A stretch of DNA of 64,000 bases, from NCBI RefSeq assembly GCF_010104355.1, contig NZ_CP044972.1, positions 682,001 through 746,000 on the forward strand, given 5' to 3'. A program made the translations under genes and the position numbers. Numbering within the stretch: position 1 is the first letter of the stretch; each line of letters begins with the position of its first letter. The notes under the pieces are model-generated. The model did not search any database. It saw nothing but the letters and a program-made list of their open reading frames with translations, and was not told the origin of the DNA. This stretch comes from Hydrogenophaga sp. PBL-H3. GTDB taxonomy: Bacteria > Pseudomonadota > Gammaproteobacteria > Burkholderiales > Burkholderiaceae_C. Shown here one piece after another: positions 37,002 to 45,582 of the stretch.

Positions 37002-37424
37002 ATGCAAAACCAGGCCACCCCCAAAGCCAGAGTCAACGCCCGCGCCTTGCGCCGGGACATGACCGACGCCGAGCGCAAGCTGTGGTCGGGGCTTCGGGGT
37101 GAACAACTGGGTTTCAAGTTCCGCCGTCAACATCCACTGGGCAACTACATTGCCGACTTCGCCTGCCTCGAACCCAGGTTCATCGTCGAACTCGATGGCT
37201 CGCAGCATGCCGACAACCAGGCCTACGACCTTGTGCGGGACGCGTTCTTCAAGGCCCAGGGCTTTGCCGTGATGCGCTTCCCGTCCAACGCACCGTTTCA
37301 GAACCTTGATGGCGTGCTGAGCGCCATCCTTCATCAACTCAACATGTTGGCGGGCGTTGCCCCCATCCCTGCCTTCCCCCAGAGGGGGAAGGGGCCAGAC
37401 ACCGCTGAAGGAGCGAACCCATGA
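37002..37424 (+). CDS. DUF559 domain protein (Vsr-like endonuclease fold)
   Basis: A 140-residue protein of the DUF559 family, related to very-short-patch-repair-type nucleases. It shows R-R-D-M-T-D-A-E-R-K-L-W, L-G-F-K-F-R-R-Q-H-P-L-G-N-Y-I-A-D-F and I-V-E-L-D-G-S-Q-H, with Asp, Glu/Asp and His in the PD-(D/E)XK-like places. No substrate is known. The last 23 residues (from A-P-I-P-A-F-P-Q-R-G-K-G on) are encoded largely by a REP repeat, so the C-terminus is not conserved protein. It sits between two beta-oxidation genes and overlaps the thiolase start by four bases. Confidence 0.85.
   Translation: MQNQATPKARVNARALRRDMTDAERKLWSGLRGEQLGFKFRRQHPLGNYIADFACLEPRFIVELDGSQHADNQAYDLVRDAFFKAQGFAVMRFPSNAPFQNLDGVLSAILHQLNMLAGVAPIPAFPQRGKGPDTAEGANP
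37360..37394 (+). repeat. palindromic repeat copy at the DUF559 3' end
   Basis: A forward copy of the element seen at 36899-36980 (CCCCCATCCCTGCC, then a CTTCCCCC-AGA-GGGGGAAG hairpin). It lies inside the end of the DUF559 reading frame. Together the copies flank the gene on both sides. Confidence 0.85.
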
Positions 37425-38629
37425 GAAAACAAATCCAGGACGCCTACATCGTCGCCGCCACCCGCACCCCCATTGGCCGTTCGCACAAGGGCTCGTTCAA
37501 GCACCTGCGCCCGGACGACCTGCTGGCCCTCGCGCTCCGATCGGCGCTCAGCCAGGTGCCCACGCTGGACCCCAAGGCGATCGAAGACATCATCTGCGGC
37601 TGCGCGATTCCCGAAGCGCAGCAGGGCCTGAACGTGGCGCGCATCGGCGCCATCCTGGCGGGCCTGCCGCACAGCGTGGGCGGCATCACCGTCAACCGCT
37701 TCTGTGCCTCGGGCCTGTCGGCCCTGCAGATGGCGGCCGACCGCATTCGCGTGGGCGAGGCCGACGTGATGATCGCCGCCGGCACCGAGAGCATGAGCAT
37801 GGTGCCCATGATGGGCAACTCGCCCAGCCTCTCGCCCACCATCTTCACCAACACCGACGACGTGGAGAGCTACGGCATCGCCTACGGCATGGGCCTCACG
37901 GCCGAGAAGGTGGCGCAGCAGTGGAAGGTCTCGCGCGACGCGCAGGACGCGTTCGCGGTGCAGTCGCACCAGCGCGCGGTGCTGGCCATGAAAAACGGCG
38001 AGTTCACCGACGAGATCACGCCGGTGGAGGTCACCGAGCGCAGCGTCGATCTGGAGAGCGCCGACGTCACCACCACCACCCGCACCGTGAGCCTGGACGA
38101 AGGCGCGCGGCCCGACACCTCCATCGAAGGCCTGGCCAAGCTGCGCACCGTATTCGCCGCGCGCGGCTCGGTCACGGCAGGCAACAGCTCGCAGACCAGC
38201 GACGGCGCGGGCGCGCTCATCCTGGTGAGCGAAGCCGCCCTGAAGCGCTACAACCTCACGCCGCTGGCGCGCTTCGTCAGCTACGCCTCGCGCGGTGTGC
38301 CGCCGCACATCATGGGCGTGGGGCCGATCGAAGCCATTCCCGCTGCGCTGAAATACGCCGGCCTGAAGCAGGACGACATCGACTGGTTCGAGCTCAACGA
38401 GGCCTTCGCCGCGCAGTCGATCGCGGTCATGAACACGCTGGGCCTGGACCCGAGCAAGGTGAATCCCATGGGCGGCGCCATTGCGCTGGGCCACCCGCTG
38501 GGTGCCACCGGCGCCATCCGCGCCGCCACCGTGGTGCACGCGCTCAAGCGGCACAACAAACGCTACGGTATGGTCACGATGTGCGTGGGCATGGGTCAGG
38601 GGGCTGCCGGAGTGATTGAGCGGGTCTGA
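37421..38629 (+). CDS. fadA: acetyl-CoA C-acyltransferase (3-ketoacyl-CoA thiolase)
   Basis: A 402-residue thiolase with all active-site signatures: nucleophile Cys in V-N-R-F-C-A-S-G-L-S-A-L, the N-E-A-F-A-A-Q loop, G-G-A-I-A-L-G-H-P-L-G-A-T-G with catalytic His, and the second Cys in T-M-C-V-G-M-G-Q-G. It cleaves 3-ketoacyl-CoA into acetyl-CoA and a shortened acyl-CoA. It completes the dehydrogenase-hydratase-dehydrogenase-thiolase set of this operon. Its natural upstream neighbour is presumably the fadB-like gene, now separated by the DUF559 cassette. Confidence 0.95.
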   Translation: MRKQIQDAYIVAATRTPIGRSHKGSFKHLRPDDLLALALRSALSQVPTLDPKAIEDIICGCAIPEAQQGLNVARIGAILAGLPHSVGGITVNRFCASGLSALQMAADRIRVGEADVMIAAGTESMSMVPMMGNSPSLSPTIFTNTDDVESYGIAYGMGLTAEKVAQQWKVSRDAQDAFAVQSHQRAVLAMKNGEFTDEITPVEVTERSVDLESADVTTTTRTVSLDEGARPDTSIEGLAKLRTVFAARGSVTAGNSSQTSDGAGALILVSEAALKRYNLTPLARFVSYASRGVPPHIMGVGPIEAIPAALKYAGLKQDDIDWFELNEAFAAQSIAVMNTLGLDPSKVNPMGGAIALGHPLGATGAIRAATVVHALKRHNKRYGMVTMCVGMGQGAAGVIERV

Positions 38630-38633
38630 CGAC

Positions 38634-38770
38634 CCACCCCCGCGCCGCGCCGTCGGCGCGTCACCCCCCTGAACGGGGGGCGATGCCTTGGGCCAGCGGA
38701 GCCGGACCCTTGGCATCCCTGGTTGTGGGGTTGTTTCGCACCGGAGGGGCTGTCGCTTGGTGGACGTTGA
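38634..38770. repeat. Comamonadaceae-type intergenic repeat
   Basis: The stretch contains CACCCCC-CTGAAC-GGGGGGCGATGCC, then a GGAGCCGGACCCTTGGCATCC segment. It is non-coding in feel and separates the thiolase and thioesterase genes. I recognise the pattern as a dispersed element of Comamonadaceae genomes, different from the CTTCCCCCAGAGGGGGAAG family. Confidence 0.5.
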
Positions 38771-38799
38771 ATTCTTCCTGTCTCCAACACACTCTGGCG

Positions 38800-39609
38800 A
38801 TGACCACGATGCATTCATTCGACGCAGCCATCGCCTTGCAACCGCTGGGAGAGGGTCGCTTCGCAGGCGCCACCACGCCCGCCTACGCCAACATGGTCGG
38901 CCCGTTCGGTGGAGTCACGGCCGCCACCGCGCTGAATGCCGTGCTGCAACACCCGGCCCTGCTGGGGGAGCCGGTGTCGCTCACGGTGAACTACGCCGCG
39001 GCGCTGGCCGATGGCCCGTTCGAGGTGATCGCGCGAGCCGCGCGCACCAACCGATCCACCCAGCACTGGGTCATGGAGATCGTGCAGGCGGGCGGGACCG
39101 TGCTCACCGCCACCGCTGTGACGGCCGCGCGCCGCGAAACCTGGAGCGTGGACGAACTGGCCGCGCCCGACATGCCCACGCCCGACGCGGTGGGCAAGCC
39201 CAACATGGTCGCGATGGTGGAGTGGGTGCGGCGCTACGACATCCGCATCACCGAGGGCGCGATTCCCACCGCGTGGGATGGCAGTGGCGACGCCAGCCGC
39301 AGCACACTGTGGGTGCGCGACGAACCCGCGCGCCCACTCGACTTCTGCAGCCTCGCCGCCATGGCCGATGTGTTCTACCCACGCGTGTGGCTGCGCCGTG
39401 CCACGCGCGTGCCGGCGGGCACGGTGTCGATGACGGTGTACTTCCACGCCGGTTCAACGCAGCTCGCCACTGTTGGCACAGGCTGGCTGAAAGGGCAGGC
39501 CAGCGCACAAGCCTTCCGCAACGGCTTCTTCGACCAGACCGCCCAGGTCTGGAGCGAAGCTGGCCAGTTGCTGGCCACCACCCATCAAGTGGTGTACTTC
39601 AAGGAATGA
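38800..39609 (+). CDS. acyl-CoA thioesterase (TesB-like double hotdog)
   Basis: A 269-residue thioesterase-family protein. N-terminal A-N-M-V-G-P-F-G-G-V-T-A-A-T-A-L-N-A-V and the later W-L-R-R-A-T-R-V-P, D-F-C-S-L-A-A-M-A-D segments match the TesB-like acyl-CoA thioesterase group with two fused hotdog domains. It would hydrolyse acyl-CoA, releasing CoA when intermediates accumulate. Two ATGs are possible (38800 and 38809). It is probably the last gene of the beta-oxidation operon; the patatin gene converges on it with a seven-base gap. Confidence 0.85.
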   Translation: MTTMHSFDAAIALQPLGEGRFAGATTPAYANMVGPFGGVTAATALNAVLQHPALLGEPVSLTVNYAAALADGPFEVIARAARTNRSTQHWVMEIVQAGGTVLTATAVTAARRETWSVDELAAPDMPTPDAVGKPNMVAMVEWVRRYDIRITEGAIPTAWDGSGDASRSTLWVRDEPARPLDFCSLAAMADVFYPRVWLRRATRVPAGTVSMTVYFHAGSTQLATVGTGWLKGQASAQAFRNGFFDQTAQVWSEAGQLLATTHQVVYFKE

Positions 39610-39616
39610 CCCGGGC

Positions 39617-41872
39617 TCAGGGCCTGCCGAGGAACAGGTAGAGCCCGGTGTAGCCCTTGGGCGCACTCACGATGCTCAGGTAAAGCGGGCCGATACCGGT
39701 GTCCGCGCCCACGAACAGGCTGCCTGCGCCGCGCAGTTTGCGCAGCGTGATGTCGCTGCGCTCGGTCCAGGCGTTGCCGGCTTCGAGCGAGCCACCCACG
39801 AACAGCGCGCGCGCCACGCCCACCGAGTAAGGCAGGCGCTGGTAGTAGGTGAGTCGGCCAAACAGCAGGTAGTTGCCTGCCACCTGCGCCGTTCGGTAAC
39901 CCGAGAGGTTCTGGAAGCCACCGAGCGAATATTCGTCGATGGCGGCCAGCGGGATCTGGTTGGTGTAGGCCAGCCGCCCACCGAGGTTGAAGCTGTGCAC
40001 GCCCCAGCTCTTGACCGCGGTGAACGAGCTCTCCAACCGGGTGAAGTCGCTCGTTGCACCGCCATCCACCTGGCGCCGCCCCCACGAAAGTTCGGCCCGC
40101 CCACGGTAGCCACGCGAGGGGAAGTTGGCGAAGTCGAGCTGGTCGGCGATGACGGCGGCGCGCAGGCCGCGCTCGGTCCACCGCACCGTGCCCACCCCGG
40201 CGGGCACCGCGGCCGACAGCAGCTCGGGTGTGGCGCGGCGTGCACTGGCCACCAGACCCAGCCGCGCCTCCCCGACCGTGCCGCGCAGCCCGATCGGCCA
40301 GCCCAGGTCGGCGCCGACCCTGGCCCCCTGTCGCTGCACCAGCGCCAGCGCGTCCCCGGTGTCGCTGAAGAGCTCCACCTTGTTGACCGTGCCATCCACA
40401 TACGCCGCCACGAAGCGGTCGCCGTCCGCGCCCAGCGGCTGGTAGATCTCGGAGAACAGGCCCACGGTCTCGCCGAGCTGCACGCGGTTGCGCCACTCGG
40501 CGCCGCTCTCGTTGAGCCAGTGGCGGTTGTGGCTGATGCGCAGGTTGAACGCGCCTTCGCCCTGGAAGTCGGTGCGCAGGTCCAGTCCCACGCGCAGGTA
40601 GTTCGGGCCCCAGGCGTTTTCGCGCAGGTCGATCGTCAGGTCTTCCGTGCCGTTGTCTTCGCGCCGGCTCAGGGTGTAGTCGATGCGCTCGTAGTCACCG
40701 CTGGCCGAGAGCTTTTGCAGATCGGCCTCCAGCCGGGGCACATCCATGCGTTGGCCGGGTTCGGTGTCCAGCGCTTTGGCCAGGCGCGCAGCGCGCTCCT
40801 CGCTCACGCCTTCAAAGCGGATCGCGCCCACACGGCCCACCCGGTCGGCGTTGGCCAGGGCCTGTGCACTGCGCGATTTCACCCAGCCCGCGTAGCGCGG
40901 CTCGTCCACCGCGAAACGCTCCAGCGCCTGCCTCACCGTGCCCGCGTAGTCGTTGCCGATCTTCACCAGCAAGGCGGCCTTGTCGAAGTCGCTGGACGTG
41001 AGCTTGCCGAGTTGCGGTGCGAGCAGCAGGTCTTTCGGTGTGAGCGTGGCGATGCTGGCCTGCACGTTCTGCTCGGTCAGGATGTTGACCATCTGCGTCG
41101 TCACACCCAGCACCGTGCCCAGCGTGTCGCGCCCGGCCAGCGGCGTGCCGATGTTCACCGCGATGATCACCTCGGCACCCATGGCGCGCGCCACGTCCAC
41201 CGGCAGGTTGTTCACCAGCCCGCCGTCGCCCAGGATGCGTTCGTTGATCGACAGGGGGGAGAACACGCCGGGCACCGACATGCTGGCGCGCAAGGCCGCG
41301 GCCAGATCGCCCCGGTCCATCACCACCGCGAGGCCGGTCTCCATGTCGGTGGCCACCGCGCGAAACGGCGTGGGCAACTGGTCGAACGATTCGAGATGCC
41401 GTGTCGAGAGCGTGTAGCGGCGCAGCAGCATCTCCAGCGAGCGGCTGGACACCGCGCCGGTGGGCAGGCGGAACTCGCCGTCGCGGAAACCCAGCTGCAG
41501 CACCGGCGAGAGCTCGAAGTCTTCCTCCTTGCGGCGCTGCGACAGCAGCTGGCGTGGCTCGCGGCTGTTGAACAGGCCACCCCAGTCCACCCCCACGATC
41601 TCGCGCTCCAGGTCGTCCGCCTTCATGCCGCTGGCGTACAGCCCGCCGATGATCGCGCCCATGGAAGTGCCCACGATCATGTCCACCGGCACCCGCGCGG
41701 CTTCCAGTGCCTTGAGAACGCCCACATGCGCAAACCCGCGCGCCCCGCCGCCCGAGAGCACCAGGGCCACGCGCGGGCGCTCGCTGGCGGTGGTGCCTTG
41801 TGCGGCCGAGGGCAGTGGCACGAGCAGGGTCGCCACCGTGGCGAAGATCAGAAGGATGGATCGGGAGCGCAT
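39617..41872 (-). CDS. patatin-like phospholipase with POTRA and beta-barrel (type Vd autotransporter)
   Basis: A 751-residue protein. A Sec signal peptide (ending P-S-A-A-Q-G) is followed by a patatin lipase domain with oxyanion loop G-G-G-A-R-G, nucleophile G-T-S-M-G and catalytic Asp in G-D-G-G-L-V-N-N-L-P. The middle (around residues 360-430) is POTRA-like, and the C-terminal 300 residues alternate polar and hydrophobic residues as in BamA/TamA 16-strand barrels, ending in a terminal Pro after Y-L-F-L-G-R. This is the layout of PlpD, in which the barrel carries its own lipase domain across the outer membrane. The start at 41872 is set by the signal peptide. Confidence 0.9.
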   Translation of the reverse strand: MRSRSILLIFATVATLLVPLPSAAQGTTASERPRVALVLSGGGARGFAHVGVLKALEAARVPVDMIVGTSMGAIIGGLYASGMKADDLEREIVGVDWGGLFNSREPRQLLSQRRKEEDFELSPVLQLGFRDGEFRLPTGAVSSRSLEMLLRRYTLSTRHLESFDQLPTPFRAVATDMETGLAVVMDRGDLAAALRASMSVPGVFSPLSINERILGDGGLVNNLPVDVARAMGAEVIIAVNIGTPLAGRDTLGTVLGVTTQMVNILTEQNVQASIATLTPKDLLLAPQLGKLTSSDFDKAALLVKIGNDYAGTVRQALERFAVDEPRYAGWVKSRSAQALANADRVGRVGAIRFEGVSEERAARLAKALDTEPGQRMDVPRLEADLQKLSASGDYERIDYTLSRREDNGTEDLTIDLRENAWGPNYLRVGLDLRTDFQGEGAFNLRISHNRHWLNESGAEWRNRVQLGETVGLFSEIYQPLGADGDRFVAAYVDGTVNKVELFSDTGDALALVQRQGARVGADLGWPIGLRGTVGEARLGLVASARRATPELLSAAVPAGVGTVRWTERGLRAAVIADQLDFANFPSRGYRGRAELSWGRRQVDGGATSDFTRLESSFTAVKSWGVHSFNLGGRLAYTNQIPLAAIDEYSLGGFQNLSGYRTAQVAGNYLLFGRLTYYQRLPYSVGVARALFVGGSLEAGNAWTERSDITLRKLRGAGSLFVGADTGIGPLYLSIVSAPKGYTGLYLFLGRP

Positions 41873-42088
41873 GAAACACCTGTGTGCGGAAGCGGCGTCC
41901 AGGCGCCGGGATGCGGCCAAGTGTAGGCGGGGCACCCGCTGAAAGCCGGCGCCGATACACGCTGTCACGCAGCCGTCAGGCCTTGGGAGTGCGACCCAGA
42001 AAAGCACGCCCGTTCGTGGTAATTTGCGGCTTCCCTTGCAGCCCTGCGCTGACCCCCCTTTGCCCCAATTGCCACCGAGAGACACCCC

Positions 42089-42853
42089 ATGAGCGACATC
42101 CTCGTCCACACCGAAGCCGGCGTCTGCACCCTGACGTTCAACCGCCCCGACAAGAAGAACTCCATCACCGCCGCCATGTACAGCGCCTTGGCCGACGCAT
42201 TGCAGGCCGCGCAGGACGACGCATTGGTGCGCTGCGTTGTGTTCCAGGGCAACGAGGCCATCTTCAGCGCCGGCAACGACATTGCCGACTTTCTGAACAA
42301 CCCGCCCGCCACCACCGACTCACCCGTGTTCCGTTTCCTGCGCGGCATCGCGCAGTTCCCCAAGCCGCTGATCGCCGCCGTCTGTGGCCCGGCCGTGGGC
42401 GTGGGAACCACGATGCTGTTCCACTGCGACCTGGTCTACGCGGGCGACAACGCCGCCTTCTCCATGCCCTTCGTCAACCTCGGCCTGTGCCCCGAAGCCG
42501 CCAGCAGCCTGCTGGTGCCGCAGATGCTGGGCTACCACCGCGCCGCCGAGGCGCTGCTGCTGGGCGAACCCTTCATGGCCGAGGCCGCGCTCGAAGTCGG
42601 CCTGGTCAACCGCGTGCTGCCACCACTGGAGGTGGCCGGCTACGCGCAGACCGTGGCCCGCAAGATGGCCGCCAAACCCATCAGCTCGCTGATCGAGACC
42701 AAGCGCCTGATGAAGCAGGGCCAGCTCAAGCAGGTGATGGCCGTGATGGCCGAAGAAGGCGTGAGCTTCGGCCGCATGCTCGGCGAGCCGGCGGCCAAGG
42801 AAGCTTTTGGCGCGTTCATGGAACGGCGCAAGCCGGATTTTTCAAAGGTGTGA
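42089..42853 (+). CDS. enoyl-CoA hydratase
   Basis: A 254-residue crotonase-fold enzyme. The oxyanion hole residues lie in F-S-A-G-N-D-I-A-D-F and A-V-C-G-P-A-V-G-V-G-T-T, and the active-site segment M-P-F-V-N-L-G-L-C-P-E-A-A-S-S-L contains the Glu expected for hydratase or isomerase action. It hydrates or isomerises enoyl-CoA. GAGAGA precedes the start. It is divergent from the patatin gene across 216 bases and may be transcribed with the following TPR-methyltransferase gene 15 bases downstream. Confidence 0.93.
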   Translation: MSDILVHTEAGVCTLTFNRPDKKNSITAAMYSALADALQAAQDDALVRCVVFQGNEAIFSAGNDIADFLNNPPATTDSPVFRFLRGIAQFPKPLIAAVCGPAVGVGTTMLFHCDLVYAGDNAAFSMPFVNLGLCPEAASSLLVPQMLGYHRAAEALLLGEPFMAEAALEVGLVNRVLPPLEVAGYAQTVARKMAAKPISSLIETKRLMKQGQLKQVMAVMAEEGVSFGRMLGEPAAKEAFGAFMERRKPDFSKV

Positions 42854-42868
42854 ACGGCGAGCCCCCCC

Positions 42869-44074
42869 ATGACCGACCCCACCGAACAAGCCAAGGCCCA
42901 TTTCTTCGAAGGCAATGCCTTGTTCGAAGCGGGGCAGTTGAACGAAGCCGCAGCCCGCTACCAGGCTGCCCTGGCGCTGGTTCCCGGGCGTCCCTCCATC
43001 CTCGCCAACCTCGGCGTCACGCAGTGCCGGCTGGGCCAGTGGACACAGGCCGTGACCACGCTGTCCCAGGCCACGAAGGCGGACCCGGCGCACCGCGACG
43101 CCTGGATCGCGCTCGGGCTTTCACACGAGGCGCTGTCGCACTGGAGCGAAGCTGCGCACGCCCTGCACCAAGGCATTCGCCTGGGGGCGAACACCGGGCA
43201 GCTGTGGTTGTCGCTGGCCATGTGCCGCATGCGCCTGCAGCAGCCGGTCGAGGCATTGCACGCGCTCGACCAGGCCGTTGCCATCGAGCCCACCCTGGCC
43301 GAAGCGTGGAGCCAGCGTGGCAGCCTGATGCGCGACACCGGGCGCCACGCGGAGGCGGCGCGGTGCTACGAGCAGGCGCTCGCCCACGGTGGCGACGAAT
43401 CGCTCAACCGCTTCTACCTCGCGTCGGTGCGGGGTGATGCCGCGCCGGCCCACCCGCCGTCCCTGTATGTGGAAGCCCTGTTCGACGAGTACGCCGACGA
43501 CTTCCAGACGCACCTGGTCGAGCAACTGAACTACCAGGCGCACAACACCCTGCTGGCGCCGCTGCGCGCCAGTGGTCAGCGTTTCGAGCGCGTGCTCGAC
43601 CTGGGCTGCGGCACCGGCCTGTGTGGCCGCCTCATCCAGGCGCAGGCTGGCGCGGTGGATGGGGTGGACCTGTCTGGCGCCATGGTGGCCCAGGCCCGGG
43701 CCAGCGGTGTTTACCGGCGTGTGGTTCATGGCGACCTGCTGGCGTTTTTGCGCGAAAGCGCCGAGCCGGTGGATCTGGTGATGGCGGCCGACGTGTTCAT
43801 CTACGTGGGCGCGCTCGATGCGGTGTTCGAGGCGGTGCGCGAGCGCCTGCAACCCGGCGCGTGTTTCGCGTTCTCGGTCGAGCTTGCCGGCGACGGCAGC
43901 AAACTCAAGCTGCTGCCCAGCCTGCGCTACGCCCACTCACCCACCTACATCGACCGGCTCGCCGCGCTCAACGGCTTTCGCGTGCGCCAGAGCTGGCAGG
44001 CCCCGCTGCGCGAAGACCAGGGCCAGCCGGTGATGGGTTTGTATGTGCTGATGGAGCCAGTGGCCAGCGCCTGA
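42869..44074 (+). CDS. TPR-repeat protein with C-terminal SAM-dependent methyltransferase domain
   Basis: A 401-residue fusion. Residues 1 to about 180 are four to five tetratricopeptide repeats (A-K-A-H-F-F-E-G-N-A-L-F-E-A-G-Q-L, A-W-I-A-L-G-L-S, A-W-S-Q-R-G-S-L-M). The C-terminal half has the class I methyltransferase motif V-L-D-L-G-C-G-T-G-L-C-G, then V-D-G-V-D-L-S-G-A-M and D-L-V-M-A-A-D-V-F. The substrate is probably selected by the TPR part; relatives lie near protein- or glycan-modifying systems, but the real target is unknown. It converges on the endonuclease-family gene with a six-base gap. Confidence 0.88.
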   Translation: MTDPTEQAKAHFFEGNALFEAGQLNEAAARYQAALALVPGRPSILANLGVTQCRLGQWTQAVTTLSQATKADPAHRDAWIALGLSHEALSHWSEAAHALHQGIRLGANTGQLWLSLAMCRMRLQQPVEALHALDQAVAIEPTLAEAWSQRGSLMRDTGRHAEAARCYEQALAHGGDESLNRFYLASVRGDAAPAHPPSLYVEALFDEYADDFQTHLVEQLNYQAHNTLLAPLRASGQRFERVLDLGCGTGLCGRLIQAQAGAVDGVDLSGAMVAQARASGVYRRVVHGDLLAFLRESAEPVDLVMAADVFIYVGALDAVFEAVRERLQPGACFAFSVELAGDGSKLKLLPSLRYAHSPTYIDRLAALNGFRVRQSWQAPLREDQGQPVMGLYVLMEPVASA

Positions 44075-44080
44075 CCTTGC

Positions 44081-45115
44081 TCAGGCCACCTTCGACGGGC
44101 TGTACCTGAACGACGCCCGGATCACGCCGTGGTCGCCGGTGCCCAGGGCTTTGTGGTCCTCGAAGTTCAGGTGATCGTTGTTGATCACCAGGCCGTCGAA
44201 CAGCCACTGGCGTTTCTTGCTGTGGTCGTAGAACTCCTGGCTCACAAGGATGTGGTCGAGTGACTCGCGCACGTCCTGGTGAACGTGGGTGTAGTACACG
44301 TCGCGGGTGTCGCGGTATTCCTGCAGGGTTTGCGCGGTGTAGAGCGATGTGTCCCCGCCGCCGGTGCTGATGCCCACCAGGTAGCGCGGCTGCTCGGTGA
44401 GGATGTTGGCGGTGTTGCTGTGCTGGCCGTCGTTGATGTCGCCCAGCACGATCACCGGCGTGTCGTTGCCCTTCATCTGCTCCGAGAGCAGGAAGCGCAG
44501 CGCCGTGGCCTCGGCGGTGCGCCGGATGGTGGACAGCGCCGCGCCCAGGCCGATGGTGTGTTTTCCATAGAGCGCTTCGTTGGCCTCGAACCACTTCTCG
44601 TGGTGCACCTTGGTCGGCCCTTTCGACTTGAAGTGGCACACGTACACATGCACCTCGGGTCCCGGGCTGCGTGGCCGGATGGTGAAGTGCAGCACCGGCC
44701 TGGAGAAGCCCTGGATGCTCACGCTGATGGCGGGTGTCTGGGGGTCGTCGCCGGTGGAGCGCAGCACGAAGCCGGGCGGGAACTTCGTGATCCATTCGGG
44801 CTGGCCCGTGAGCAAGCGCTTGCGCACGAGCGCGCCACAGTCGATGCGCTTGCCGTTGGAGCCGGGCGGGGCGAGCAGGTCGTAACGGTCCACCACACCG
44901 GCCGATGTCAGTGCGCGCTGCACCGACACCGGGTTCCACATTTCCTGCAGGCCGAACACGTCGGCGTCGAGCGACTGGAGCTGGTGCGCGGTCCAGCCGA
45001 TCTTGCGGTCGTACTCGGCCTGCGTCCAACCGGTCTGGTCGGTGTACATCGGCAGGCCGGGCTCGTTCAGGTTGTAGAGGTTGAACGAACCGATGCTGAG
45101 TTGTTTCAGGTTCAT
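44081..45115 (-). CDS. endonuclease/exonuclease/phosphatase family protein
   Basis: A 344-residue protein of the DNase I/exonuclease III fold. It shows the N-terminal S-F-N-L-Y-N-L, the metal Glu in V-F-G-L-Q-E-M-W, then V-C-H-F-K-S-K-G, V-L-G-D-I-N-D-G and the C-terminal L-D-H-I-L-V-S and T-G-D-H-G-V-I. There is no signal peptide. Such proteins may act on nucleic acids, sphingomyelin or phosphoinositides; nothing here decides. The start at M-N-L-K-Q follows AGGAGG. It is 86 bases upstream of the cupin gene on the same strand. Confidence 0.88.
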   Translation of the reverse strand: MNLKQLSIGSFNLYNLNEPGLPMYTDQTGWTQAEYDRKIGWTAHQLQSLDADVFGLQEMWNPVSVQRALTSAGVVDRYDLLAPPGSNGKRIDCGALVRKRLLTGQPEWITKFPPGFVLRSTGDDPQTPAISVSIQGFSRPVLHFTIRPRSPGPEVHVYVCHFKSKGPTKVHHEKWFEANEALYGKHTIGLGAALSTIRRTAEATALRFLLSEQMKGNDTPVIVLGDINDGQHSNTANILTEQPRYLVGISTGGGDTSLYTAQTLQEYRDTRDVYYTHVHQDVRESLDHILVSQEFYDHSKKRQWLFDGLVINNDHLNFEDHKALGTGDHGVIRASFRYSPSKVA

Positions 45116-45201
45116 GGCGGACCCTCCTGACGGTTGAGGCCACCACTGTGCGCGCATTGCGCAAAAACACCACCCTCACCTGGGGGAAGGCGCCAGGCGG
45201 T

Positions 45202-45483
45202 TCAGGCGTTGCGCCGCGCCACCCAGTACGCCGCGCCCTCGGCGCCGTAGCGCTCGGCGTGCGGCACATGCGCGTCGAGCTCGAAGGTGTCGCCCACCAG
45301 CAGGTGGCGCGTGTGTCCGTCCACGGTGAGCCACATCTCGCCGCGCGCGACCAGCGCGTTGGCGGCAAAGGGGTGGCTGTGGGTGTCGAGTTCGGTGAGC
45401 GGTGCCCATTCACGCTCCAGCACTTCGTCGAAGCCCTCGGCGAGGCGTTGTTGGCGGAAGCTCTCGAAGGTGGTGGTGTTCAT
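45202..45483 (-). CDS. small cupin-domain protein
   Basis: A 93-residue single-domain cupin. The metal-binding pattern is visible in L-D-T-H-S-H-P-F-A-A-N-A-L-V-A-R-G-E-M-W-L-T-V-D-G and V-G-D-T-F-E-L-D-A-H-V-P-H-A-E-R-Y-G. Function is unknown; small cupins often sense or isomerise small ligands. The frame extends far upstream, but the M-N-T-T-T start at 45483 is the one consistent with family length. It is divergent from the DGPF/sigma-factor cluster. Confidence 0.85.
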   Translation of the reverse strand: MNTTTFESFRQQRLAEGFDEVLEREWAPLTELDTHSHPFAANALVARGEMWLTVDGHTRHLLVGDTFELDAHVPHAERYGAEGAAYWVARRNA

Positions 45484-45582
45484 GGAGCGGATTCTCCGCA
45501 CCGTTGAGCGCAGGTCAAGCGCGCGGGTGACGGTGCGGCTAGGATGTTCAGCCTGCATCAACGCCATCGTCTGGAGACCGCC

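Noticed and set aside
36899..37394. CRISPR-like array
   Set aside because: Only three copies, in mixed orientation, with a gene between them; each is a palindromic REP-type element, not direct repeats with spacers.
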